A stretch of DNA of 19,976 bases from Propionivibrio sp. (GTDB taxonomy: Bacteria; Pseudomonadota; Gammaproteobacteria; Burkholderiales; Rhodocyclaceae), in assembly GCA_003249625.1 (NCBI GenBank), contig QKII01000012.1:1-19976 (forward strand), in the 5' to 3' direction. The position numbers were made by a program, and so were the translations under genes. The notes beneath the pieces are model-generated. The model ran no database searches, was not told the DNA's origin, and saw nothing but the letters and a program-made list of their open reading frames with translations. How positions within the stretch are numbered: the first letter of the stretch is position 1; each line of letters starts with the position of its first letter. Below are positions 1 to 8,800 of this stretch, piece after piece.

Positions 1-50
1 GGGTGTTGCAGCATCTGCTGCGGGAAGTGGAAAGTAGATGGAAAAGCTGA
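1..50 (+). CDS. aroK: Probable 3' end of shikimate kinase gene (partial)
   Basis: The frame starting at base 3 reads [15 protein letters not shown] and stops with TGA at 48-50, overlapping the aroB start by 13 bases. A short charged helical tail like this suits the C-terminus of shikimate kinase, and aroK commonly precedes aroB in proteobacteria. Only about 15 residues are visible and no catalytic motif is in view, so the call rests on gene order. A second frame stops with TAG at 35-37, directly before the aroB ATG, and cannot be excluded as the true end of the upstream gene. Confidence 0.45.
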   Translation, partial: VLQHLLREVESRWKS

Positions 51-1126
51 CGGTTTCACTCGGATCGCGTTCCTACCCGATCTATATTGGGGCGGGGGTA
101 TCGAAAGACCCGGCGCTGTTTCTTCCCTATTTGCCGCAACAGAAGGTTGCTGTCGTTTCCAATACCGTTGTAGCCCCACTCTATCTTGACAGGTTCAAGG
201 CGGGGCTATGTGGCGCCGGAATTGAAGTGCTAGATATCATTCTCCCTGACGGCGAAACCTTTAAAGACTGGCGGACGCTTGGCAGGATTTTTGATGCTTT
301 GATGGATAACGCCTGTGAGAGATCCACAACGCTGATTGCACTTGGTGGAGGAGTCGTCGGAGATATGACCGGCTTTGCTGCCGCATGCTACCAACGTGGG
401 GCCCCGTTTATCCAGGTTCCGACAACGCTACTCGCACAGGTGGATTCGTCGGTTGGAGGGAAGACAGCGATCAACCATCCGCGGGGCAAGAACATGATAG
501 GGGCGTTCTATCAGCCCAGACTTGTGGTTGCGGATACCGACTTTCTTGCGTCATTGCCTCAGCGAGAATTCAGCGCGGGACTTGCTGAAGTCATCAAGTA
601 CGGCTTGATTCGTGATTTGCCATTCCTGACGTGGATTGAGTCCAATCTGAAGGGGCTGATGGCCAGAGACCAGGCTCTGCTTGAATATGCCATTCTTCGA
701 TCATGCGAGAACAAAGCTGAGATAGTTTCCGCCGATGAGAACGAGCAAGGCGTAAGAGCCTTTCTTAATCTTGGCCATACCTTTGGGCATGCGATCGAGA
801 CTGGTGTCGGGTATGGCGAATGGTTGCACGGGGAGGCCGTCGCTGCCGGAACCGTCATGGCTGTGGAATTGTCGAGAAGGCTTGGATGGGTCGATCGCGC
901 TGATCTTGAGCGATTGAGGGATTTGTTGAGACGAGCCGGTTTGCCAACTCGGGGACCCAATTTGGGGAATTCGCGTTATCTTGAGTTGATGCAGCACGAC
1001 AAGAAAGTTGTGAATGCGAAGCTCCGACTAGTGCTGCTGAAGAAAATCGGGGAGGCAGTTCTTTGTGATGACGTGCCGCTGTCCGATGTTTCAGCCGCGA
1101 TTGAGGCGTGTGTCGATTTTGATTGA
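38..1126 (+). CDS. aroB: 3-dehydroquinate synthase
   Basis: This 362-residue cytoplasmic enzyme converts DAHP to 3-dehydroquinate, the second step of the shikimate pathway, using NAD and a divalent metal. The length is normal for the family. Visible motifs are DGE at 71-73, the glycine-rich NAD-binding GGGVVGD at 103-109, and [15 protein letters not shown] at 128-142. AEVIKYG at 183-189 carries the metal ligand Glu184, and two histidine motifs supply the other ligands: LGHTFGH (His247, His251) and WLHGE (His264). The ATG at 38 gives the expected N-terminus and overlaps the probable aroK end, so translation is probably coupled. The stop at 1124-1126 overlaps the start of the dgt-like gene, which suggests one aroK-aroB-dgt transcript. 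Third codon positions look less GC-rich than in gltB. Confidence 0.96.
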   Translation: MEKLTVSLGSRSYPIYIGAGVSKDPALFLPYLPQQKVAVVSNTVVAPLYLDRFKAGLCGAGIEVLDIILPDGETFKDWRTLGRIFDALMDNACERSTTLIALGGGVVGDMTGFAAACYQRGAPFIQVPTTLLAQVDSSVGGKTAINHPRGKNMIGAFYQPRLVVADTDFLASLPQREFSAGLAEVIKYGLIRDLPFLTWIESNLKGLMARDQALLEYAILRSCENKAEIVSADENEQGVRAFLNLGHTFGHAIETGVGYGEWLHGEAVAAGTVMAVELSRRLGWVDRADLERLRDLLRRAGLPTRGPNLGNSRYLELMQHDKKVVNAKLRLVLLKKIGEAVLCDDVPLSDVSAAIEACVDFD

Positions 1127-2234
1127 ATTGGCACCCTACGCCGTCTGCTCGGCAAACTCGCGCGGCCGCCGTTATCCTGAACCGGCGCCTGACTATCGTG
1201 GGGAATTTCAGCGGGACCGGGATCGGATTGTTCACTCCACGGCTTTTCGGCGGCTTGAGTACAAGACCCAGGTCTTCGTAAATCATGAGGGTGATCTTTT
1301 CCGCACGCGCCTGACGCACAGCCTTGAAGTTGCGCAAATTGCGCGTGGCATTGCTCGTGCGCTAGGCCTGAATGAGGATCTTGTCGAAGCAATATCGCTT
1401 GCTCATGATCTTGGACACACCCCGTTTGGCCATGCTGGCCAAGACGCGCTCAACGAGTGCATGCGCGATTTCGGTGGATTCGAACATAATCTTCAGAGCT
1501 TGCGTATCGTCGATGATCTTGAGGACCGATACGCGGCATTCCAAGGATTGAATCTTTGCTTTGAGACTCGGGAGGGGGTGGTCAAGCATTGCTCGCTTGA
1601 TATGGCCCATAAACTCGGTGAACTCGGCGAGCGCTTTATAAGACGCACTCAGCCGTCGCTTGAAGCGCAAATCTGCAATCTTGCCGACGAGATAGCCTAC
1701 AACAATCACGATATTGACGATGGCTTGCGTTCGGGATTGCTTTCGCTCGGTCAACTTATGGAAGTCTCGCTTTTCCGAGAGAGCCTACAGCTAGTACAGG
1801 TTGCATATGGGGAACTTAGCGATCGGCGATTGATCCACGAAACGGTCCGTCGGATGATAAATGCACTGGTTTGTGACTTGGTCGAAACGACTCGATCCAA
1901 TCTTTCCGGGGCAAAGCCGCAAACCCTAGCAGACGTTCGCCAAGCCGGGAAGTTGGTGGGCTTTTCCAGCCCCATGCGTGAAGCGCAGCAAGAGATGAAG
2001 CGATTTCTGCGTGGAAACCTGTATCAGCATTTTCAAGTGCTCCGAATGACCAAAAAGGCGCACAGGATTGTGTCCGATCTGTTTTCATCGTTTCTGAGCG
2101 ACCCACGTCTTTTACCAGAGGAATATCGGGATTGCGATGACCAGCCCAGGCGCGTTGCTGACTACGTTGCCGGGATGACAGACCGCTATGCGATGAAGGA
2201 GCATCGACGTCTCTTCGCAGTTGGCGAAATCTGA
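1110..2234 (+). CDS. dgt: Deoxyguanosinetriphosphate triphosphohydrolase-like protein (HD domain)
   Basis: This is an HD-superfamily dNTP triphosphohydrolase, 374 residues from the chosen start, which cleaves dNTPs to deoxynucleoside and tripolyphosphate. Metal-site motifs are [10 protein letters not shown] (His70), [11 protein letters not shown] (His99-Asp100, with His103 and His108), FEHNLQS, and [14 protein letters not shown] (Asp193). The N-terminal [24 protein letters not shown] is characteristic of the bacterial Dgt-like family. The start is uncertain. GTG at 1110 lies only 3 nt after GAGG (1103-1106), while TTG at 1119 lies 12 nt after it. Both overlap the aroB stop. A longer frame back to GTG 1065/ATG 1068 adds residues unlike the family. 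The symbol denotes the family; whether dGTP is the preferred substrate cannot be read from sequence. It is probably cotranscribed with aroB. Confidence 0.9.
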   Translation: MSILIELAPYAVCSANSRGRRYPEPAPDYRGEFQRDRDRIVHSTAFRRLEYKTQVFVNHEGDLFRTRLTHSLEVAQIARGIARALGLNEDLVEAISLAHDLGHTPFGHAGQDALNECMRDFGGFEHNLQSLRIVDDLEDRYAAFQGLNLCFETREGVVKHCSLDMAHKLGELGERFIRRTQPSLEAQICNLADEIAYNNHDIDDGLRSGLLSLGQLMEVSLFRESLQLVQVAYGELSDRRLIHETVRRMINALVCDLVETTRSNLSGAKPQTLADVRQAGKLVGFSSPMREAQQEMKRFLRGNLYQHFQVLRMTKKAHRIVSDLFSSFLSDPRLLPEEYRDCDDQPRRVADYVAGMTDRYAMKEHRRLFAVGEI

Positions 2235-2240
2235 ATGAAA

Positions 2241-2264
2241 AAACGCCCGCGGTTGCGGGCGTTT
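2241..2264. terminator. Bidirectional rho-independent terminator between dgt and pntB
   Basis: A perfect 10-bp stem, AAACGCCCGC at 2241-2250 and GCGGGCGTTT at 2255-2264, closes a 4-nt GGTT loop. On the + strand the hairpin ends in TTTCT just after the dgt stop. On the - strand the stem runs into six T's. It sits between convergent genes, so it should end both the dgt and pntB transcripts, with the stronger T tract serving pntB. Confidence 0.9.
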
Positions 2265-2294
2265 CTATAAGCGCTAGTGAATTCGGGCTGAGCG

Positions 2295-3716
2295 TTATTC
2301 ACCGCCCTTAAGCGCTACAAAGACTTCCTCCAGCATCTTCTTCGCGTCACCGAAGAGCATGCGGTTGTTATCCTTGTAGAACAGCGGGTTGTCCACCCCG
2401 GCGTAGCCCGAAGCCATGCTGCGTTTCATCACGATCGACGTCTTGGCCTTCCAGACCTCGAGCACCGGCATGCCGGCAATCGGGCTGGCCGGATCTTCCT
2501 GCGCGGCCGGGTTTACGATGTCGTTGGCGCCGATCACCATGGCTACGTCGGTTTCCGGAAAGTCCTCGTTCAGTTCGTCCATCTCGAAGACGATGTCGTA
2601 CGGCACCTTGGCTTCGGCGAGCAGCACGTTCATGTGCCCCGGCATGCGGCCGGCAACCGGGTGGATGCCGAAGCGCACATTGACGCCTTTCTCGCGCAGG
2701 TACTCGGTAATCTCGTAGACAGTGTGCTGGGCTTGTGCCACGGCCATGCCGTAGCCCGGCACGATGATCACGTTTTTCGCTTCGCGGAGCAGCTCAGCGG
2801 TTTCAACCGCGGAGACCGCAACCACTTCGCCAGCGGGTTGTACCGCACCGCTACTTGCAGGCGCCGGGGCGCCGCCGTCAGAACCGAAGCCGCCGGCAAT
2901 GACGCTGAGGAAGTTCCGGTTCATCGCGCTACACATGATGTACGAAAGGATCGCGCCTGATGAGCCGACCAGCGCACCCGTAACGATCAGGAGGTCGTTC
3001 GACAGCATGAAGCCCGTGGCCGCGGCCGCCCATCCCGAGTAGCTGTTCAGCATCGAAACAACGACCGGCATGTCGGCGCCACCGATGGCCATGACCATAT
3101 GCACGCCAAAAAGCAGTGCGATGACGGTCATCACGATCAGCGAGGTCATGCCCTGAGCCATCGACGTGGCGTGCAGGAATTCGCGACCGAAGTAAATCAC
3201 AATCAGCAAACCGGCGAGGTTCAGGAAATGACGCCCGGGAAGCAGTACCGGCTTGCCCCCGACCTTGCCGGAGAGCTTGCCGAAGGCTACAACCGATCCG
3301 GAGAAGGTCACCGCGCCGATCAGGATGCCGACGTAGATCTCGATCTCGTGGATTGCTTTCTCGGTGCCGGTAAAGTCGATCGAGGTATCGATGTAGCTGG
3401 CAAAGCCGACGAGGCAGGCGGCGAGACCGACCATGCTATGCATCAGGGCGACGAGCTCCGGCATCTGCGTCATCTTGACGACGCGTGCGGCGTACAGGCC
3501 AACGGCGCCGCCGACGACCATCGCGCCGATGATCCAGGGGAGTCCCCCGGCGATGACGCGCGGTCCGAAGACCGTGGCAAGTACGGCGATGGTCATGCCG
3601 ATGATGCCGTAGAGGTTGCCCCGTCGGGCGGTTTCCTGGTTGGACAGGCCGCCCAGGCAGAGAATGAACAGGATGGTTGCCCCAAGATAGGAGACAGTGG
3701 CCAAACTAGCAGACAT
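2295..3716 (-). CDS. pntB: NAD(P) transhydrogenase subunit beta
   Basis: This 473-residue inner-membrane subunit is the beta chain of proton-translocating transhydrogenase, which drives hydride transfer from NADH to NADP with the proton gradient. Residues 1 to about 270 hold the hydrophobic domain II, a series of transmembrane helices beginning [18 protein letters not shown]. An Ala/Pro/Gly-rich linker follows. The C-terminal domain III binds NADP(H): [11 protein letters not shown] near 320, the [14 protein letters not shown] segment, [11 protein letters not shown], and [10 protein letters not shown] near the end, a conserved NADP-site motif. The ATG has a good ribosome site, AGGAGAA, inside the 12-bp gap after pntA, so the two subunits are made from one mRNA. 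The downstream end is the terminator at 2241-2264. Confidence 0.96.
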   Translation of the reverse strand: MSASLATVSYLGATILFILCLGGLSNQETARRGNLYGIIGMTIAVLATVFGPRVIAGGLPWIIGAMVVGGAVGLYAARVVKMTQMPELVALMHSMVGLAACLVGFASYIDTSIDFTGTEKAIHEIEIYVGILIGAVTFSGSVVAFGKLSGKVGGKPVLLPGRHFLNLAGLLIVIYFGREFLHATSMAQGMTSLIVMTVIALLFGVHMVMAIGGADMPVVVSMLNSYSGWAAAATGFMLSNDLLIVTGALVGSSGAILSYIMCSAMNRNFLSVIAGGFGSDGGAPAPASSGAVQPAGEVVAVSAVETAELLREAKNVIIVPGYGMAVAQAQHTVYEITEYLREKGVNVRFGIHPVAGRMPGHMNVLLAEAKVPYDIVFEMDELNEDFPETDVAMVIGANDIVNPAAQEDPASPIAGMPVLEVWKAKTSIVMKRSMASGYAGVDNPLFYKDNNRMLFGDAKKMLEEVFVALKGGE

Positions 3717-3728
3717 TATGGGTTCTCC

Positions 3729-5321
3729 TTACTTGCGGAACATTTCCAGCATGCGCCGGGTGACGGCGAAGCCGCCGAACATGTTGATGGTAGCGAGGAC
3801 GATTGCGCCCACAGCCAGCCAGCGGATTACCTCATCCGGTCGGCCGCTGCCGCCTAGCGGCGGGGCAATCTGCACCAGTGCGCCGATGGCGATGATGCTA
3901 CTGACAGCATTGGTGACACTCATCAGCGGCGTATGCAGCGCCGGCTTGACGTTCCATACGACCATGTAGCCGACGAAGCAGGCCAGTACAAAGACAGTGA
4001 AATGTCCAAGGAAGGCGGCGGGTGCGAAGGCGCCAACAAGCCAGAACAGGAGGGCGCCGATACCGAAGAAAACGGCGGCCTTGCTGGCCGGCATGGCCTC
4101 CGCGCTGCCGCCGTGGCCGTGCCCGGAAGATTTCTTGACGACTGCCGGGGCTTCTGCGGCGGGCTTTTGGGGGGGCGGAGCTGGCAACGTGAGTGGCGGA
4201 GCTGGCCATGTAATTTCGCCGTCCTTGACCACAGTGAGGCCACGGAGGGCGTCATCCTCCATGTTGACGTTGATCTGGCCGTCCTTTGTTTTGCAAAGTT
4301 CTTCAGTCAGACGCAGCAGGTTATTGCCATATGCAGTGGACGCCTGCTTGGAAAGGCGACTGGGCAGGTCGGTGTAGCCGATGATGGTGACACCGTGCTT
4401 GACGACCGCCTGACCAGGTTCGGTGAGTTCACAGTTGCCCCCTTGCTCCCCTGCCATGTCAACAATGACGCTACCCGGCTTCATGCTCTGCACCATCTCG
4501 GCAGTGATGAGTTTAGGGGCCGGCTTGCCGGGAATCAGGGCGGTGGTGATGATGATGTCGACTTCGCGTGCCTGCTTTGCGTACATCTCGCGCTGAGCTT
4601 GCTGGAATCCCTCGCTCATTACTTTGGCGTAACCGCCACCACCGGCGCCATCTTCTTCGTAGTCAACCTTGACGAACTCACCGCCGAGCGATTTGACTTG
4701 GTCAGCGACTTCGGCGCGGGTGTCGTTGGCGCGAACGATAGCGCCAAGGTTGGCCGCCGTACCAATCGCGGCCAAACCGGCAACGCCGGCGCCGGCGATG
4801 AAGACCTTGGCAGGGGGTACTTTGCCTGCAGCGGTCATCTGGCCGTTAAAGAAGCGGCCGAAAGCGTTGGCGGCTTCGATGACGGCGCGGTAACCGCTGA
4901 TGCCGTTCATGGAAGTCAGCGCGTCCATCTTCTGCGCGCGGGAAAGTAGGCGGGGAAGGCAATCAATGGCCAGAACCGTGGCTCTCTTCGCCGCAAGCTT
5001 TTGCATCAGGTCGGGGTGCTGGGCGGGCCAAATGAACGAGATCAGCGTGCCGCCTTCGCGCATCAGGCCGACTTCCTCGTCGTTGGGGGCGCGTACCTTG
5101 AAAACGATGTCCGAGGTGCTCCACAGTGTGGCGGCGTCGGCAATGACCTCCGCGCCGGCGGCGCGGTAGGTGTCATCGTTGAAGTTGGCGTGGCTGCCCG
5201 CGCCGGATTCGATCGCAACCCTGAATCCGAGCTTGATCAGTTTTTCGACCACCTCGGGGACCGTCGCAACACGTTTCTCCCCTGGGAATACCTCACGTGG
5301 AACTCCGATACAAAGTGACAT
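3729..5321 (-). CDS. pntA: NAD(P) transhydrogenase subunit alpha
   Basis: This is the 530-residue alpha subunit, carrying the NAD(H)-binding domain I plus membrane helices in the arrangement seen in E. coli PntA. The N-terminus [20 protein letters not shown] is typical. RAQKMD at 128-133 matches the conserved RQD loop, GAGVAG at 177-182 is the dinucleotide-binding turn, and [15 protein letters not shown] is well conserved. The soluble domain ends near EITWPAPP. A linker rich in Pro, Ala, Lys, His and Gly (including SSGHGHGGS) then leads to four predicted membrane segments containing [12 protein letters not shown] and [13 protein letters not shown]. The ATG at 5319-5321 is preceded by GGAGAA with 4-nt spacing. 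It is the first gene of pntA-pntB and is divergent from gltBD. No convincing sigma-70 pair was found upstream; a TATAGA on the - strand near 5390-5400 is a weak -10 candidate. Confidence 0.96.
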   Translation of the reverse strand: MSLCIGVPREVFPGEKRVATVPEVVEKLIKLGFRVAIESGAGSHANFNDDTYRAAGAEVIADAATLWSTSDIVFKVRAPNDEEVGLMREGGTLISFIWPAQHPDLMQKLAAKRATVLAIDCLPRLLSRAQKMDALTSMNGISGYRAVIEAANAFGRFFNGQMTAAGKVPPAKVFIAGAGVAGLAAIGTAANLGAIVRANDTRAEVADQVKSLGGEFVKVDYEEDGAGGGGYAKVMSEGFQQAQREMYAKQAREVDIIITTALIPGKPAPKLITAEMVQSMKPGSVIVDMAGEQGGNCELTEPGQAVVKHGVTIIGYTDLPSRLSKQASTAYGNNLLRLTEELCKTKDGQINVNMEDDALRGLTVVKDGEITWPAPPLTLPAPPPQKPAAEAPAVVKKSSGHGHGGSAEAMPASKAAVFFGIGALLFWLVGAFAPAAFLGHFTVFVLACFVGYMVVWNVKPALHTPLMSVTNAVSSIIAIGALVQIAPPLGGSGRPDEVIRWLAVGAIVLATINMFGGFAVTRRMLEMFRK

Positions 5322-5331
5322 TCAGTTCTCC

Positions 5332-5688
5332 ATGACTCGATTCAAAATGACAAAAGCTGCTAACTACGCAGCCTCGAGGGTGAATCGCACATCTATATTG
5401 AATAGACGAAGCGGCAAAACATAACCAGGCAGCATCGGTGCGACGGTCTACTGGGTTTGTGGCACGCACTTACGCCGATGTCTTCTGGTCAATCCGATGA
5501 TTATCGTAATTAATTGCTGTTCATCGAATTAAGCTTTAATTTAACATGTCTTCGCTGCAGGAAAAAAGCCCGTATACAGTATGCGCGGGGTTTTGCATGA
5601 TTTTTTGCTTTGACGGGCGTTGTATTTCCGTCGATTTTAATCGGTTAGTGACAAATCGGAAGAAGTTTGTGCGCGGCGAGAATTTTGT
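5332..5688. other. Noncoding spacer between divergent pntA and gltB
   Basis: No protein gene is supportable here. Visible items are a small inverted repeat GCTGC-N7-GCAGC (5356-5372) in the pntA leader, an AT-rich block at about 5500-5546, and an imperfect hairpin flanked by A and T runs (5562-5606, listed separately). There is also a near-palindrome CGATT-TT-AATCG at 5632-5643, about 45 bp upstream of the gltB -35 box. The spacer must hold the pntA promoter and any operators for either operon. I could not assign a regulator to any site. Confidence 0.6.
5562..5606. terminator. Imperfect hairpin with flanking A/T runs (possible orphan terminator)
   Basis: Six A's (5562-5567) are followed by GCCCGTATACAGTATGC and then CGGGGTTTT (5586-5594), with a further T6 at 5601-5606. 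An inner stem around ATAC/GTAT and an outer CCCG/CGGG pairing are possible, but a mismatch or bulge breaks the middle. On the - strand the hairpin runs directly into six T's. No gene ends here on either strand, so it is either a degraded terminator or the 3' end of an unannotated small RNA. Confidence 0.4.
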
Positions 5689-5716
5689 TTGATCGAGAAG
5701 GTTTTCGCGTTATACT
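5689..5716 (+). promoter_or_regulatory. Likely sigma-70 promoter of gltBD
   Basis: TTGATC at 5689-5694 (4 of 6 to the -35 consensus) and TATACT at 5711-5716 (5 of 6 to the -10 consensus) are separated by 16 bp. The predicted start is about 5723, giving a leader of roughly 105 nt before the gltB ATG. This is the best promoter-like pair in the pntA-gltB spacer. Confidence 0.65.
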
Positions 5717-5744
5717 CGCAGACCGTCCGTAGATTCCCGAGCAG

Positions 5745-5769
5745 AAAGCTGGCCTGTGCCGGCTTTTTT
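5745..5769 (+). terminator. Terminator-like hairpin in the gltB leader (possible attenuator)
   Basis: AAAGCTGGC (5745-5753) pairs with GCCGGCTTT (5758-5766) across a CTGT loop, giving nine pairs including one T-G wobble. The hairpin ends in a run of six T's (5764-5769). It lies about 22 nt after the predicted gltB transcription start and 58 nt before the ATG. This has the form of an intrinsic terminator, and would release a leader RNA of about 47 nt unless it is suppressed. No competing antiterminator pairing, leader peptide or known riboswitch was evident. Confidence 0.65.
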
Positions 5770-5827
5770 GACGTCTAGGGGGTCCTGCTACTGAGTGATT
5801 TCATTGTTTTTTGAGGATTCGAGAGTG

Positions 5828-8800
5828 ATGGATTCGGCTGTACCTGAGCGGCAAGGGTTATATGACCCGGCCAATGAGCACGACGCTTGTGGCGTCGGTT
5901 TTGTAGCGCATATCAAGGGCCAGAAAAGCCACTCGATTATCCAGCAGGGTCTGTTGATCCTGAAAAACCTGGATCACCGGGGAGCGGTTGGTGCAGATCC
6001 TCTGATGGGCGATGGCGCCGGGATTCTTATCCAGCTTCCGGATCAGTTCCTGCGCGAGGAAATGGCCAAGCAAGGCGTGATTCTGCCGCGAGCCGGCGAT
6101 TACGGGGTTGGCATGGTGTTCCTGCCGAAAGAGTCTGCGTCCCGCCTCGCCTGCCAGGAGGCGATTGAGCGGGCAGTGCGTACCGAGGGGCAGGAGGTTC
6201 TGGGCTGGCGTGATGTGCCGGTTGATCGCAGTATGCCGATGTCGCCGGCCGTGCGGGCGCTCGAGCCGGTGATTCGGCAGATTTTCATCGGGCGTGGCTC
6301 GGATGTAATGGTGACCGATGCTCTGGAACGCAAGCTGTACGTCATTCGCCGCATCGCCGCCAACGCCATTCGCGAACTGGGGCTCGAGCACAGCAAGGAG
6401 TTCTATCAGCCGTCGATGTCGGCGCGGACAATCGTCTATAAGGGCCTGCTGTTGGCTGATCAGGTCGGCGAGTACTATCTGGATCTCAAGGATCCGCGTT
6501 GCGTGTCGGCGCTGGCGCTAGTCCACCAGCGTTTCTCGACCAACACCTTCCCGACTTGGCCGCTGGCACATCCGTTCCGCATGATCGCTCACAATGGCGA
6601 GATCAATACGCTGCGTGGCAACTATAACTGGATGCGTGCCCGCGAGAAGGGGACATCGTCGCCGCTGCTCGGCGCCGATCTGGACAAGATCTGGCCGCTG
6701 ATGTATCCGGGGCAATCGGATACCGCGTCGTTCGATAATGCGCTGGAACTCTTGGTGATGGGGGGGTACTCTCTTGCCCACGCCATGATGATGTTGATTC
6801 CGGAAGCGTGGGAAGCGCACACGCTGATGGATGAAAAGCGTCGCGCCTTCTATGAATACCATGCGGCGATGATGGAACCGTGGGACGGTCCGGCAGCAGT
6901 AGCATTCAGCGATGGTCGTCAGATCGGGGCAACCCTCGACCGGAACGGTTTGCGTCCTGCGCGCTACCTCGTTACCGACGACGATCTGGTGGTCATGTCG
7001 TCTGAGTCCGGTGTGTTGCCGATTCCGGACGAGAAGATCGTCAAGAAATGGCGCCTGCAACCGGGCAAGATGTTCCTGATTGACCTCGATCAGGGGCGTA
7101 TCATCGATGACGTCGAGTTGAAAGAGACGCTGTCGCGCCAGAAGCCCTATCAGGACTGGGTTTCGCGTATCAACATCAAGCTCGACGGCCTGGATGCGCC
7201 GGCAGATGCTTCCGCTCCGGAGTGTGAAGCCGGCCTGCTCGATCGCCAACAGGCTTTCGGGTATACGCAGGAAGACATCAAGTTCATCCTCGAGCCGATG
7301 TCGCGGACTGGTGAGGAGGCCGTAGGCTCGATGGGCAACGACTCGCCGCTGGCAGTCCTGTCGAGCAAGAACAAGCCGTTGTTCAACTATTTCCGGCAAT
7401 TGTTCGCACAGGTGACCAACCCGCCGATCGACCCGATTCGCGAGCAGTTGGTGATGTCGCTGGTATCGTTCATCGGACCGAAGCCGAACCTGCTGGGCAT
7501 CAACGAAATCAACCCGCCGTATCGCCTGGAGATTTCGCAGCCGGTGCTGACCTATGCCGATATGGCCAAATTGCGCAATATCTCGGCCTATACCGATGAC
7601 AAGGTGCATTCGGCGGAACTCGATATCTGCTACCCGCTGGCTTGGGGCAAGGAGGGCGTCGAGGCACGTCTCGCCTCGCTGTGTGCGGAAGCACAGGATG
7701 CAGTTCAGCGTGGATGCGGGTTGTTGATTGTGTCGGACCGCAAACTGGATAAGGATCACGTCGCGATTCCGGCGCTGCTGGCGACCTCCGCGGTGCACCA
7801 GCACCTCGTTACGCAGGGGCTGCGCACGCGTGTCGGTCTCGTCGTCGAAACCGGTTCTGCCCGTGAGACCCATCACTTCGCCGTGCTTGCCGGCTTTGGT
7901 GCCGAAGCGGTGCATCCGTATCTGGCGCTCGAAACGATCGAGAAGATGGCCGGTGCCGACAAGGCGGATCGCGAGAAAGCCGTCAAGCACTTCGTGAAGG
8001 GCATCGGCAAGGGGCTGCTCAAGGTTATGTCGAAGATGGGTATTTCGACCTACATGTCCTATACAGGCGCGCAGATTTTCGAAGCCATCGGTCTGCAGAA
8101 GAAGATGGTCGACAAATACTTCACGGGTACTTCGACGCAGGTCGAGGGCATCGGCGTGTTCGAGGTGATGGAAGAGGCCATTCGTCTGCACAAGCAGGCG
8201 TTCGGCGGCGACCAGGTCATGGCGGAAATGCTGGATGTCGGTGGCGACTATGCCTTCCGCGTGCGTGGCGACGAACACATGTGGACGCCGGATGCCATTG
8301 CCAAGTTGCAGCATTCGACCCGTTCGGGCAAGTTCGACAACTACAAGGAATACGCGCGCATCATCAACGACCAGACGCAGCGGCACATGACGCTGCGCGG
8401 TCTGTTCGAGATCAAGCCGGCGGGTGCGCCGGTGCCGCTTGAGGAAGTCGAGTCGGCGAAGGATATTGTCAGGCGCTTTGTTACCGGAGCGATGTCGCTG
8501 GGGTCCATTTCGACCGAGGCGCATACCACGCTGGCGATCGCAATGAACCGGATCGGTGGACGTTCCAACACCGGGGAAGGCGGCGAGGATCCGGCGCGCT
8601 TCAAGCCTGTGAAGGCCGGGCAGATGGTCTCCGACATCGTCGGCAAGGGACGCATCGAGCGCGACTACCAGTTGAAGAAGGGCGACAGCCTGCGCTCGTC
8701 GATCAAGCAGGTGGCTTCCGGCCGCTTCGGCGTTACCGGCGAGTATCTGGTCAACGCGGACCAGATCCAGATCAAGATGGCACAGGGGGCCAAGCCGGGT

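Noticed and set aside
1065..1109. Longer N-terminus for the Dgt-like protein
   Set aside because: It adds [15 protein letters not shown], an out-of-frame reading of aroB with no resemblance to the family and no well-placed ribosome site.
3933..4949. Open frame of 338 codons antisense to pntA
   Set aside because: Shadow of pntA codon bias; the translation has no family features.
5460..5476. Possible sigma-54 promoter (TGGCAC followed by TACGC)
   Set aside because: The GG and GC elements are 11 bases apart rather than the required 10, and the -12 element does not match TTGC.
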